The notes beneath the pieces are model-generated. The model was not told where the DNA came from. It worked only from the letters and a program-made list of their open reading frames with translations, and made no database searches. From NCBI RefSeq assembly GCF_900090235.1, contig NZ_LT607750.1, forward strand, positions 4,703,001-4,767,000: 64,000 bases of DNA, read 5' to 3'. The number at the start of each line of letters is the position of its first letter. The first letter of the stretch is position 1. Source of the DNA: Micromonospora echinaurantiaca (GTDB taxonomy: Bacteria > Actinomycetota > Actinomycetes > Mycobacteriales > Micromonosporaceae). Made by a program: the position numbers and the translations under genes. Below, piece by piece: positions 34,721-43,543 of this stretch.

Positions 34721-35308
34721 ATGGGCGGGGTGCGGGTACGGCCGGCCGGGCCGGAGGACCGGGCGGCGGTCGACGCGTTGCACGAGCGCGAGTGGGGCGG
34801 GCCGTACGTGATCGCCCACGACACCCGCTTCGACCTGCGTACGTTGCCCACCCTGGTGGCGGTGGACGGCGCCGGCGCCGTGGTCGGGGCGCTCGTCCAC
34901 CACACCGACGCGGACGGCCTGGAGGTGGTCAGCGTGGTCGCGGCGACGCCGGGCGACGGCGTCGGCACGACGCTGCTGGCCGCGGCGGCGGAGGCAGCCC
35001 GGGCCGCCGGCGCGGCGCGACTCTGGTTGATCACCACGAACGACAACCTGCGGGCGCTGCGCTTCTACCAGCGGCGCGGGCTGCGGCTGGTGGGCGTGGA
35101 CCGGGGCGCCGTGGACCGGGCCCGCCGGCTCAAGCCGAGCATCCCGACCGTCGGGGAGGACGGCATCCCGCTGCACGACGAGCTGATCCTGGAACTGCGC
35201 CCGGCCCCGGCCGAGCAAGCACCGGCCACGGACGGGGAAGCACCGGCCACGGACAAGGCAGCGCCGACCCCGGACGGGGAAGCGTCGGCGCCGGAGCGGA
35301 GGAACTAA
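34721..35308 (+). CDS. GNAT family N-acetyltransferase
   Basis: 195 residues. GNAT fold with VVSVVAATPGDGVGTTLLAA (acetyl-CoA loop in the variant GDGVGT) and NDNLRALRFYQRRGLRLVG near residues 108-127. The last about 35 residues are a repetitive Pro/Ala/Thr/Asp tail (APATDGEAPATDKAAP). ATG 34721 preceded by GGGGAGG. Acceptor unknown. Its stop codon doubles as part of the -10 of the next gene. Confidence 0.8.
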   Translation: MGGVRVRPAGPEDRAAVDALHEREWGGPYVIAHDTRFDLRTLPTLVAVDGAGAVVGALVHHTDADGLEVVSVVAATPGDGVGTTLLAAAAEAARAAGAARLWLITTNDNLRALRFYQRRGLRLVGVDRGAVDRARRLKPSIPTVGEDGIPLHDELILELRPAPAEQAPATDGEAPATDKAAPTPDGEASAPERRN

Positions 35309-35311
35309 CCT
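35306..35311 (+). promoter_or_regulatory. -10 element for a leaderless SAM hydrolase mRNA
   Basis: TAACCT, formed partly by the TAA stop of the upstream gene, lies exactly 6 nt before ATG 35318. Transcription would start at the A of the start codon. The nearest GGAGG is too far away for initiation. Confidence 0.45.
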
Positions 35312-35317
35312 GCCGGC

Positions 35318-36112
35318 ATGGCACCGATCCCGTGGATCTCGCTGACCACCGACTACGGCCTCGCGGACGGCTTCGTGGCCGCCTGCCACGGCGTGATCGC
35401 CCGGCTGGCGCCGGCCGCCCGGGTGATCGACGTGACCCACCTGGTGCCGCCGGGCGACGTACGCCGGGGCGCGACGGTGCTCGCGCAGACCGTGCCGCAC
35501 CTGCCGGTCGGGGTGCACGTGGCCGTGGTGGACCCGGGGGTCGGCACGGCCCGCCGCGGAGTCGGCGTGGCCACGCCGGGCGGACTGCTGGTCGGGCCGG
35601 ACAACGGCCTGCTGCTCGACGCCGCGGCGGCGCTCGGCGGGATCACCGCCGTCGTCGAGCTGACATCAGCCGGATGGCTGGCGCCAAGGGTGTCGGACAC
35701 CTTCCACGGCCGGGACGTCTTCGCGCCGGTGGCGGCGCGGCTCGCGCTCGGCGCGCCGCTGGCCGAGGCCGGCCCGGCCGTCGACCCGGACGCCCTGGTC
35801 CGGCTGCCCGCGCCGGTGCTCGACCGCGAGGCCGGCGGGTTCACCGCCGAGGTGCTGACCGTGGACCATTTCGGCAACGTGCAGCTCGCCGCGCCGGCGG
35901 AGCTGCTCGCCGGCCTGCCCGGCCGGGTACGGGTGGCCGGCCGGGACGCGGTGCGTGGGCGGACCTTCGGCGACGCCCCGGCCGGCGGGCTGGTGGTGCA
36001 CGGCGACTCGGCCGGCCTGGTGGCGGTGGCGGTCAACGGCGGCCGGGCGGCCGAGCTGCTCGGCGTCGCGCCCGGCGACCCGCTGCGGGTCACCACTGCG
36101 GAGCCCGGCTGA
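35318..36112 (+). CDS. SAM hydrolase (DUF62 / SAM hydroxide adenosyltransferase family)
   Basis: 264 residues. Homologues split S-adenosylmethionine with water into adenosine and methionine; relatives are fluorinases and chlorinases. Family motifs: TDYG (11-14), AVVDPGVGTARR (catalytic Asp 72 and Arg 79 or 80), GPDNG (93-97), SDTFHGRDVFAP (His 130) and DHFGN. The Asp/Arg/His triad has the spacing of the hydrolase group. The fluorinase-specific 23-residue loop is not seen, so halogenation is unlikely. Probably transcribed both with the upstream acetyltransferase and from its own leaderless promoter. Confidence 0.88.
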   Translation: MAPIPWISLTTDYGLADGFVAACHGVIARLAPAARVIDVTHLVPPGDVRRGATVLAQTVPHLPVGVHVAVVDPGVGTARRGVGVATPGGLLVGPDNGLLLDAAAALGGITAVVELTSAGWLAPRVSDTFHGRDVFAPVAARLALGAPLAEAGPAVDPDALVRLPAPVLDREAGGFTAEVLTVDHFGNVQLAAPAELLAGLPGRVRVAGRDAVRGRTFGDAPAGGLVVHGDSAGLVAVAVNGGRAAELLGVAPGDPLRVTTAEPG

Positions 36113-36209
36113 CCGCTCCGCGCCGCACCGGACGTCAGCCGGGAGCCCGACACCGGCACACCGGCCGCTCAGCGGGCCGGCGGCCCGGCGGCGGGTGGAG
36201 GATGGCAGG

Positions 36210-37019
36210 GTGCCCGAAGGTGACACCGTCTGGAACACCGCCCGCGTGCTGCACCGCGCGCTGGCCGGCGCCCGGCTGACCGGCAGCGACTTCCGCGTGC
36301 CCCAGCTCGCCACCACCGACCTCACCGGCTGGACCGTGCGGGAGTCGGCCAGCCGGGGCAAGCACCTGCTGCTCCGACTGGCCGCACCCGACGGGGCGCA
36401 CTGGACGCTGCACTCCCACCTGCGGATGGAGGGCGCCTGGCGGGCGTACGCCCCCGGCGAGCGGTGGACCGCCCGCCCGGCCCACCTGATCCGGGTGGTG
36501 CTGCGCAGCCCCGGGGCGGTCGCGGTCGGCTACCACCTGCACGAGGTGGCGTTGGCGCCCACCGCCGAGGAGGAGTCGCTGGTCGGGCAGCTCGGCCCCG
36601 ACCTGCTCGGCGCGGACTGGGACCCGGCCGAGGCGGTCCGCCGGCTGGCCGCCCACCCCGACGCGACGATCGGCGAGGCGCTGCTGGACCAGCGCAACCT
36701 GGCCGGCATCGGCAACCTCTACAAGTGCGAGGTGCTGTTCCTGCGCGGGATCTCGCCGTGGACGCCGGTGCGCGCGGTACCCGACCTCGCCGGCACGGTC
36801 ACCCTGGCCCAACGGCTGCTCGCCGCCAACCGGGGCCGCTGGACGCAGAGCACCACCGGCTCGCTGCACCGCGGCCAGACCAGCTACGTGTACGGCCGGC
36901 AGGCCCAACCCTGCCGCCGCTGCGGCACCGCCATCCGCAAGGCTGAACTCGGCGAACGGGTCACCTACTGGTGCCCGGTCTGCCAGCCGGAACGCACCCC
37001 GGGCGAGGACGGAGGGTGA
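36210..37019 (+). CDS. nei: Fpg/Nei family DNA glycosylase (endonuclease VIII type)
   Basis: 269 residues. The GTG start at 36210 (GGAGG 8 nt upstream) is compelled by chemistry: after processing, Pro 2 is the Schiff-base nucleophile and Glu 3 the acid (PEGDTVWN). Lys 51 (SRGKHLLLRL), the H2TH helix (DQRNLAGIGNLYKCEVLF) and a C-terminal zinc finger (CRRCGTAIRK...CPVC) are intact. It removes oxidised bases and nicks the DNA. The frame extends far upstream as an artefact. Known actinobacterial Nei2-type proteins start the same way. Confidence 0.93.
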   Translation: MPEGDTVWNTARVLHRALAGARLTGSDFRVPQLATTDLTGWTVRESASRGKHLLLRLAAPDGAHWTLHSHLRMEGAWRAYAPGERWTARPAHLIRVVLRSPGAVAVGYHLHEVALAPTAEEESLVGQLGPDLLGADWDPAEAVRRLAAHPDATIGEALLDQRNLAGIGNLYKCEVLFLRGISPWTPVRAVPDLAGTVTLAQRLLAANRGRWTQSTTGSLHRGQTSYVYGRQAQPCRRCGTAIRKAELGERVTYWCPVCQPERTPGEDGG

Positions 37020-37059
37020 CGCCGGCCGGGCCTGACCGACTGGGCCGTTCCGCGTCTGA

Positions 37060-37078
37060 GCCGTGGAACTTCCACGGC
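37060..37078. terminator. Perfect 9-bp inverted repeat after nei
   Basis: GCCGTGGAA, one C, then TTCCACGGC. It lies 41 nt after the nei stop and about 215 nt before the next gene. The one-base spacer argues for a protein-binding dyad as much as for a terminator (in RNA the loop would take bases from the stem). The rest of this 271-nt gap (37020-37290) shows no gene. Confidence 0.4.
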
Positions 37079-37290
37079 CCGGGCGACCCGCGACGAGCAG
37101 CGTCGATGCCCGGCGTCCTCGGGTGCGGCCGACGACCGGTGCCCGACAGCAGATACGGACGATTGGGTACTTCCTAACCCACCCGTCCGCGTCGCATGCT
37201 GCGGTTGAGTGCTCACCGATCGTCAACGCGAGCGCGACCGGGCCGCCACGCCGGGGTGGTGGCCGCCGCGCCCCGACCCCGGGGAGAGCC

Positions 37291-40200
37291 ATGGTGATGT
37301 TCCGTCGACTCCGGATCCCCTGGGCGGCCCGCCTCGGCGCCACCGCCGGCCCGACCCCCACCGTCCCGGCGGCCCGCACCGCCGACCCGGTCGCCCCCGC
37401 GCCGGCCAGCCTCGACCCGGCCGCCGTGCCGCGCTGCTTCGGCCCGGTGCCGAACTTCGCCGGCAGTCCCCGCCCGGTGGTCGACGCCGACGGCCGGGTG
37501 ACGGCGGGCACCGGCCTCCGGAAGTTCGTCGACGCGCTGCCCGGCCTCGGCGCGCTGGGCGCCAACGACCTCGGCGCGCACCTGCCGCTGGCCACGCCGG
37601 ACACCATCAGCTACCCGGGCTGCGACTACTACGAGATCGGCCTGCAGGAGTACGCCCAGCGCCTGCACCGCGACCTGCCGGCCACCCGGCTGCGCGGCTA
37701 CCGGCAGCTCAACCTGGGCACCGACGCCGACGGGCACAACACCGTCGCGCCCCCGGAGCGCCCCTGGCACCTGGGGCCGGTGGTGCTGGCCCGGCGGGGG
37801 CGGCCGGTGCGGATCAAGTTCATCAACCAGCTCCCCACCGGCCGGGCCGGGGAACTCTTCCTCCCGGTCGACCCGACCGTGTACGGGGCCGGCACCGGCC
37901 CGCTGGACGGCCCGGCGCCGTACCCGCAGAACCGGGCCGTGCTGCACCTGTCCGGCGCGCAGACGGCCTGGATCTGCGCCGGGAACCCGTGGCAGTGGAT
38001 CACCCCGGCGGGCGAGATCACCCCGTACCCGAGCGGGCCCGGGCTGACCCACGTGCCGGACATGCCGCCGCCCGGAGCCGGCGCCACCACCCGCTACTAC
38101 CCCAACGAGCAGAGCGGCCGGCTGCTCTGGTTCCACGACAACACCCTCGGCCTGGCCCGGCTGACCGTCTACTCCGGTCAGGTCGCGCTCTACCTGCTCA
38201 CCGACCCGGCCGAGGAGCAACTGGTCGCCGACGGCGTGCTGCCGGCCGACCAGGTGCCGCTGGTGATCGAGGACAAGACCTTCGTGCCGGACGACACCCA
38301 GCTCGCCAGGGAGGACCCGACCTGGGACCGGGACCGCTGGGGCGCCCGGGGCAGCCTCTGGCACCCGCACGTATACCAGCCCCGACAGAACCCGTACCAG
38401 GCCAGCGGGACGAACCCGACCGGCCGGTGGGACTACGGCCCGTGGTCGCGTACCGCCGAGGTGGGCGGGCCGGCCGCTGCGGTCGACGGTGCCGGCCCGG
38501 CGCACCCCGGCCCGACGCCGGTGCCGAACCCGCACCACGACCCGGTGACCGACCCGGCGGAGCCGCCGTGGACGCCCGGCGTGCCGCACCCGTCGGCGGT
38601 GCCGGAGGTGTTCGGCGACACCATGCTGGTCAACGGCGCCGCCTACCCCTACCTGACCGTCGAACCCCGCACCTACCGGTTCCGGATCCTCAACGCCTGC
38701 CCCGACCGCAGCCTCAACCTGGGCCTCTACCGCGCCCGGTCGACCGGGCCGATGTGGGCTGCCGACGGCGGCCTGGCCGACGCCGACGCCGGCGAGGTGC
38801 CGATGGTGGACGCGGTCCGGGCGCCGGGCCGCCCGCCCGGCTGGCCGACCGACGGACGCGACGGCGGGGTGCCCGACCCGGCCGCCGCCGGCCCGGAGAT
38901 GGTCCAGATCGGCAACGAGTGCGGGCTGCTGCCGGCGCCGGTGGTGATCCCGAACCGGCCGGTGGGCTACCGGTACGACCGCCGCGACCCCACCGTGCTC
39001 AACGTCGACGGGCACGCCCTGCTGCTCGCCCCCGGCGAGCGGGCCGACGTGCTGGTCGACTTCGCCACCGTCGCCCCGGGTAGCACGCTCATCCTGTACA
39101 ACGACTGCCCGGCCCCGCTGCCCGGCTTCGACCCCCGTTACGACCAGCACACCGGCGCGCCGGACCGCACCGCCGAGGGCGGCGCGCCGCCCACCCGGGC
39201 GGGGTACGGCCCGAACACCCGCACCCTGCTCCAGTTCCGGGTGGCCGGCACGCCGGCGCCCCGGTACGACCTGGCCCGGCTGCGTGACCGGCTGCCCCGG
39301 GCGTACGCGGCCAGCCAGCGGCCGCGGATCGTGCCGCAACCCGGCCAGGACGCCGGCACCGGCCGGGCCACCCTGGTGCCGGCGCACGCCACCACGGTCA
39401 CCTTCACCCCGGTCGGTGCCGCCGCCCCGGTGACCCTGCCGCTGCTCGGCAAGGTGGTGCAGCAGGTCTTCGAGCCCGGGTACGGCCGGCTGACCGGGCG
39501 GCTCGGCGTCGAGCACCCGCACGCCGGGCCGCTCTCCCCCGCCACCCTGCCGCTCGACCCGACCGACCCGGCCACCGAGATCCTCTTCGCCACCGACCCG
39601 GCGGTCGGGATCGGCGCCCCCGCCGACGGCACCCAGCTCTGGCGGATCAGCGGGCACGCCCGGCAGACCCAGCCGGTGCAGTTCGACGGCTGCGACGTGC
39701 AGATCGTCAACCGGGTCGGCTGGGACGGCACGGTCCGGCCGGCGGAGGGAGCCGAGCTGGGCTGGAAGCAGGTCGTCCGGGTCGACCCGCGGGAGGACGT
39801 GATCGTCGCCCTGCGGCCGGTCGCCCCCGCCCTGCCTTTCAAGATCGGCGACAGCGTACGGCTGCTCGACCCGACCCGGCCGGCCGGCGCCCGGACCGGC
39901 TCGACCCCGGTGAGCCCGGCCGACGGCCGGCCGGCGATGGTCCTGAACCACCTGGTCAACCTGGGCTGGGAGTACCGCTGGCACAGCCGGCTGGCCGGGC
40001 ACCGCGACCAGGGCATGAGCCGGCCGCTGGTGCTGCGGGTCGCGCCGAAGGCGCCCACCGGGCTGACCGCCACGCCCGCTCCCGGCTCGGCCACCGCGCT
40101 GCCGGCCATCGCGCTGGCCTGGACCGGCAACGGCAGCCGCCCCCCGGCCACCAGCCACCTGCTCCAGCGGGCCACCGAGGCCACCTTCACCGAAGGGCTG

Positions 40201-40917
40201 ACCGAGATCACCGTGGCGGCCACCGCCACCCGGTACACCGACGCCACCGTCACGCCCGGGGTGACCTACCACTACCGGATCCGCGCCGAGAACGCGGTCA
40301 GCTGCTCCGCCTGGTCGAACAGCGTGCCGGCCGCGGTGCGGCTGACCGCGCCCGCCGGGCTGGCCGCGGTGATCCCGCCGGCCGCGCCGCTGCGGGTCGC
40401 GCTGCGCTGGGCGAACCGCTCCTTCGCCACCGGCATCGACGTGCAGCGGGCCACCAACCCGACGTTCACCAGCGGGCCGGGCACCACCGCGATCGGCGTC
40501 GGCGACCAGCACCTGGACGCCGCCGTCGCCCCGGACACCACGTACTACTACCGGGTGCGGACGACGTACCTGGGCGCGGCCTCACCCTGGTCGACGGTGG
40601 CCACGGTGACCACCCCGCCGGTGCCCGCCACGCCGACCACGGTGAGCGCCACCGCCACCGCGCCCGGCCCGGACACCGCAACGGTGATCCTGGGCTGGTC
40701 GGCCAGCACCCCGACCGGGCCGGGCGCCGGGTTCATCGTGCAGCGGGCCCTGGACCCGGGATTCGGCCGCGAGGTGGCCACCTTCACGGTCACCGGCCGG
40801 GGGTTCACCAACACGGGCCTGGCCCGCGGGGTCATCTACCACTACCGGATCCGCTCGTTCAACGTCGTCGGCAGCTCGCCGTTCACCACGCCGGTGGCGG
40901 TCGCCACGCCGGAGTGA
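37291..40917 (+). CDS. Multicopper-oxidase-fold protein lacking copper ligands, with three FN3 domains
   Basis: 1208 residues. Residues about 40-915 align by motif to CotA/bilirubin-oxidase-like multicopper oxidases, but nearly every ligand is replaced: HLHG reads HLSG (219-222), WFHDH reads WFHDN (282-284), HPxHxH reads QPVQFD (794-799), and HCH reads HSR (898-900), losing the type-1 Cys. Only isolated His remain (219, 282, 898, 904). Electron transfer via copper is therefore unlikely. Residues about 920-1208 form three fibronectin III repeats (YHYRIRAEN, YYYRVRTTY, YHYRIRSFN). No convincing signal peptide. GGGGAG sits six nt before ATG 37291. Role unknown; perhaps structural or spore-coat-like binding. 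Confidence 0.85.
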   Translation: MVMFRRLRIPWAARLGATAGPTPTVPAARTADPVAPAPASLDPAAVPRCFGPVPNFAGSPRPVVDADGRVTAGTGLRKFVDALPGLGALGANDLGAHLPLATPDTISYPGCDYYEIGLQEYAQRLHRDLPATRLRGYRQLNLGTDADGHNTVAPPERPWHLGPVVLARRGRPVRIKFINQLPTGRAGELFLPVDPTVYGAGTGPLDGPAPYPQNRAVLHLSGAQTAWICAGNPWQWITPAGEITPYPSGPGLTHVPDMPPPGAGATTRYYPNEQSGRLLWFHDNTLGLARLTVYSGQVALYLLTDPAEEQLVADGVLPADQVPLVIEDKTFVPDDTQLAREDPTWDRDRWGARGSLWHPHVYQPRQNPYQASGTNPTGRWDYGPWSRTAEVGGPAAAVDGAGPAHPGPTPVPNPHHDPVTDPAEPPWTPGVPHPSAVPEVFGDTMLVNGAAYPYLTVEPRTYRFRILNACPDRSLNLGLYRARSTGPMWAADGGLADADAGEVPMVDAVRAPGRPPGWPTDGRDGGVPDPAAAGPEMVQIGNECGLLPAPVVIPNRPVGYRYDRRDPTVLNVDGHALLLAPGERADVLVDFATVAPGSTLILYNDCPAPLPGFDPRYDQHTGAPDRTAEGGAPPTRAGYGPNTRTLLQFRVAGTPAPRYDLARLRDRLPRAYAASQRPRIVPQPGQDAGTGRATLVPAHATTVTFTPVGAAAPVTLPLLGKVVQQVFEPGYGRLTGRLGVEHPHAGPLSPATLPLDPTDPATEILFATDPAVGIGAPADGTQLWRISGHARQTQPVQFDGCDVQIVNRVGWDGTVRPAEGAELGWKQVVRVDPREDVIVALRPVAPALPFKIGDSVRLLDPTRPAGARTGSTPVSPADGRPAMVLNHLVNLGWEYRWHSRLAGHRDQGMSRPLVLRVAPKAPTGLTATPAPGSATALPAIALAWTGNGSRPPATSHLLQRATEATFTEGLTEITVAATATRYTDATVTPGVTYHYRIRAENAVSCSAWSNSVPAAVRLTAPAGLAAVIPPAAPLRVALRWANRSFATGIDVQRATNPTFTSGPGTTAIGVGDQHLDAAVAPDTTYYYRVRTTYLGAASPWSTVATVTTPPVPATPTTVSATATAPGPDTATVILGWSASTPTGPGAGFIVQRALDPGFGREVATFTVTGRGFTNTGLARGVIYHYRIRSFNVVGSSPFTTPVAVATPE

Positions 40918-40926
40918 CCGGCCGGC

Positions 40927-41706
40927 TCAGGGGGCGCGCAGCGGGGTGTTGACGGCGCGCAGCTCGGCCAGCGCCGCGGCGACGCCGTGCAGCAGGTCGG
41001 TCGCCTCGGTCAGCTGGGCGGCGGCCGGGTGCTCGGCATCCGGGCGGGCGTCCTCGGCCACGTAGCCGGCGGCGGCCACCACCAACCGCTCGTACGCGGC
41101 GACGCCGCTGTCGAGTTGCGCGGTGAGCGCCTGGTGCGCCTCGGCCAGCGGCGGGCGGGCGTCGGCCGGGGCGAGCCGCAGCGCGCGCTCCACACTGGCC
41201 ACCCGGTTGGCGAGGTCACGCAGGGACCGGTCGGCCGTGGCCGCCTCCACCACCGCGGGCTCGGCGAGGCCGGTGAGCCGGGGCGCCATTCCGGCCAGGG
41301 TCAGCGCCGCCCGGTCCAGCCGGGCCCACGGCTCGGCGGCGCTGGTGCCGCGCAGCGCCACCCGGGAGCGGACCCGGCGTACCTCGGCGAGCACGCCCGG
41401 GCCGACGGGGAGCCGTTCCACCGCGGCGACCAGCCGGGCCCGGGACCGGGCGGCGGCCTCGGCCGGGTCGAGCGGCGGCGGCGCCGGCCGGGCGGCCAGC
41501 GCGCGCAGGTCGATCCAGCGCCAGGCGGCCAGCGCCACGGCGCTGCCGGCGCCGGCGGCCCAGGCCGCGTCCGGCAGCCCCAGGCCGGCGTACGGGGTGA
41601 GCACGGCGGCGGCGCCACCGAGCCCGCCGGCCAGCACGCTCCACCGGCGGGCGGACCGCCGCAGCCGGCTCAGCCGCCGGAAGTACCGGGTTCGCTCGTC
41701 TGCCAC
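40927..41706 (-). CDS. pspM: Envelope stress protein PspM
   Basis: 259 residues: a short basic N-terminus, two hydrophobic segments (about 22-62; VLAGGLGGAAAVLTPYAGLG, AAGAGSAVALAAWRW) and a helical cytosolic tail. Position after clgR and pspA, 25 nt downstream of pspA, matches PspM (Rv2743c) of M. tuberculosis, which recruits PspA to the membrane. Identification relies on layout and topology more than motifs. Its end converges on the oxidase-fold gene with 9 nt between them. Confidence 0.72.
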   Translation of the reverse strand: MADERTRYFRRLSRLRRSARRWSVLAGGLGGAAAVLTPYAGLGLPDAAWAAGAGSAVALAAWRWIDLRALAARPAPPPLDPAEAAARSRARLVAAVERLPVGPGVLAEVRRVRSRVALRGTSAAEPWARLDRAALTLAGMAPRLTGLAEPAVVEAATADRSLRDLANRVASVERALRLAPADARPPLAEAHQALTAQLDSGVAAYERLVVAAAGYVAEDARPDAEHPAAAQLTEATDLLHGVAAALAELRAVNTPLRAP

Positions 41707-41731
41707 CTGTGCCTCCTCGACCCCCGGCCGC

Positions 41732-42613
41732 TCAGCCGGCGGCGGTGGTGTCCCCCGTGCCTCGTTCCCGGCTCATGCTGGCCCGGATCTCGTCGAGCCG
41801 GGCGGCGGCCGCCGGGTCGGCGGCCGGCTCGGCCGGCGCGGCCTGCTCGGCGCGGGGCGCGGCGGGCTGTTGCCGCTGGGCGCCGAGCTGCTCGCCGGCC
41901 ATGCTGGCCCGGATCTGCTCCAGCCGGGCCGAGCCGGCCGAGTCCAGGGTCGCCTTCTGGATCTCCAGCATCCGACCCTCGACGGAGTTGCCGGCCAGTT
42001 CGGCCCGGCCCATCGCGTTGGCGTAGCGCCGCTCGATCCGGTCGCGCACCTCGTCGAGGGTGGGGGTGGTGCCGGAGGCGGTCAGCGCCGACATCGACTC
42101 CAGCGACTGGGCGACGCTCTCCTGCATCTTGGCCTGCTCCAGCTGGCTGAGCAGCTTGGTGCGCTCGGCGAGCTTCTGCTGGAGGATCATCGAGTTGTTC
42201 TCCACCGCCTTGCGCGCCTGCGCGGCGGCCCCGAGCGCCTGGTCGTGCAGGGTCTTGAGGTCCTCGGTGGCCTGCTCGGCGGAGACCAGCTGGGAGGCGA
42301 GGGTCTGCGCGGACTGCTCGTAGCGCCCGGCCTCGGCCTCGTCGCCCCGGGCGCGGGCCTGGTCGGCGAGGACCAGGGCCTGCCGGGCGTTGCCCTGCAA
42401 CCGCTCGACCTCGGACATCTGGCGGGAGAGCTTCATCTCCAGCTGGCGCTGGTTGCCGATCACCGCGGCGGCCTGCTGGACCAGCGCCTGGTGCTGGCGC
42501 TGCGCCTCCTCGATGGCCTGCTGGATCTGCACCTTGGGATCGGCGTGCTCGTCGATCTTGGCGCCGAAGAGCGCCATCAGGTACTTCCAACCCTTGACGA
42601 ACGGGTTCGCCAT
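41732..42613 (-). CDS. pspA: Phage-shock protein PspA
   Basis: 293-residue ESCRT-III/Vipp1-like coiled-coil protein that coats damaged membranes. The N-terminal amphipathic helix ([17 protein letters not shown]) and [24 protein letters not shown] coiled coil are canonical to about residue 225. Beyond that an unusual C-terminal part carries a duplicated 10-residue motif, [10 protein letters not shown] (229-238) and [10 protein letters not shown] (271-280), separated by an Ala/Pro/Gln linker. Expected to be induced by ClgR, encoded directly upstream, and to act with PspM. Confidence 0.93.
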   Translation of the reverse strand: MANPFVKGWKYLMALFGAKIDEHADPKVQIQQAIEEAQRQHQALVQQAAAVIGNQRQLEMKLSRQMSEVERLQGNARQALVLADQARARGDEAEAGRYEQSAQTLASQLVSAEQATEDLKTLHDQALGAAAQARKAVENNSMILQQKLAERTKLLSQLEQAKMQESVAQSLESMSALTASGTTPTLDEVRDRIERRYANAMGRAELAGNSVEGRMLEIQKATLDSAGSARLEQIRASMAGEQLGAQRQQPAAPRAEQAAPAEPAADPAAAARLDEIRASMSRERGTGDTTAAG

Positions 42614-42645
42614 CTCCGCGGTATCCCCTCAGTCGCGTCGCTGCG

Positions 42646-42685
42646 CCGCACCGTGCCGCACGGCCCGACGGTTGCGGTGCGGCAC
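42646..42685 (-). promoter_or_regulatory. Overlapping inverted repeats in the pspA upstream region
   Basis: GTGCCGCAC (42653-42661) pairs with GTGCGGCAC (42677-42685); the overlapping CCGCACCG (42646-42653) pairs with CGGTGCGG (42675-42682); and CCGTGCCGCACGG (42651-42663) is itself palindromic. These mutually exclusive pairings sit 33-72 nt before the pspA start, in the leader or promoter. It could be a ClgR operator or an RNA switch; which one cannot be told. Confidence 0.45.
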
Positions 42686-42812
42686 TGGCTCCATCGTCCC
42701 AGCCGGACGCCAGCGGGGCATCCGTACCGGCCGGTGGGCAACACCGGCACCGTCCGCGATCAACCCTACGCGGCGCGGGCCACCGACGGCCACGGAGCGC
42801 GGCGGGCGGGGA

Positions 42813-43262
42813 TCAGGCGGCGCAGACCACGTCGCGGTCGGCCTGGCGGACCCGGGTGCTGCGCAGGGTGGCCTTGAGCGGGGAATCCTGGTGGACCGAG
42901 ACGGCGACCTTGCCGTCGGAGCTGACCTGGTGCACGGCGCGGCCGGTGGCCTTGCGGACGGCGGGTCGCGCCACCGCGGCCGGCTCGGCCGGCTCGTCCT
43001 GCACCGGCACCAGCACGCCCGGCATCTGCTCGGCGAGCGCGACGGTGTCGCTGACCTCGCGCAGCAGCTCGGACAGGCGCGCGCCGAGCGCGTCGCAGAT
43101 GGCGGCCAGCAGCTCGCTGGAGGGCTCCTTCTGGCCGCGCTCGATCTCGGAGAGATAGCCGAGGCTGACGTTGGCCGCGGAGGAGACCTCCCGCAAGGTG
43201 CGGTGCTGCCCCTGCCGGCGCGCCCGCAGTGCGTCACCGATCACCCGGCGTAGCAGGACCAT
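42813..43262 (-). CDS. clgR: Stress regulator ClgR
   Basis: 149 residues with an N-terminal Xre-type helix-turn-helix (about 10-65; [28 protein letters not shown], the conserved ClgR recognition helix). ClgR activates clp protease genes, and in mycobacteria the psp operon; in corynebacteria it also acts on recA-region genes. The protein ends in -CAA; in Streptomyces the terminal Ala-Ala of ClgR is a Clp degradation signal, so this copy should be conditionally unstable. ATG 43262 has GGAGG 5 nt upstream; the longer open frame is Arg/Gly-rich and non-homologous. Confidence 0.92.
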   Translation of the reverse strand: MVLLRRVIGDALRARRQGQHRTLREVSSAANVSLGYLSEIERGQKEPSSELLAAICDALGARLSELLREVSDTVALAEQMPGVLVPVQDEPAEPAAVARPAVRKATGRAVHQVSSDGKVAVSVHQDSPLKATLRSTRVRQADRDVVCAA

Positions 43263-43409
43263 CGCACCTCCCCCTGAGGGACACCTCTGTCGCCCCCGGC
43301 CGCCCGGCCCGGCGCGGCGACCGCGCCGGCCCCGACCGCCGGAGCCTTCCCGCAACCGTACCCGTTGCCGCGCCCGGCGACATCCCACCCCGCCCGGGGA
43401 TCGCGGGTT

Positions 43410-43426
43410 GTCTGCCGACCGCAGAC
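43410..43426 (-). terminator. Weak terminator candidate after cinA
   Basis: GTCTGC-CGACC-GCAGAC, a 6-bp stem with a 5-nt loop and G/C-rich flanks that can extend it with a bulge. It lies in the 281-nt gap between cinA and clgR (43263-43543), which otherwise shows no gene and must hold the clgR promoter. A GCAAC-N7-GTTGC dyad at 43352-43368 is a weak operator candidate. Confidence 0.35.
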
Positions 43427-43543
43427 CCGCTCCGCCGGCCGCCGCCGCCCGGTGACCCGGGAACGGGCATGATCAGCACCACCTCGCCGGCACGGGGGCG
43501 ACGGCGGCACCGGGACACCGCGATGCCGGCGGGACGGGGTGGC

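Noticed and set aside
35318..36112. Fluorinase/chlorinase (halogen incorporation)
   Set aside because: The Asp-Arg-His triad matches the SAM hydrolase group and the fluorinase loop is not seen.
37213..40512. 1099-codon minus-strand frame opposite the oxidase-fold gene
   Set aside because: Antisense shadow created by high GC; composition unlike protein, whereas the plus frame has FN3 and oxidase motifs.
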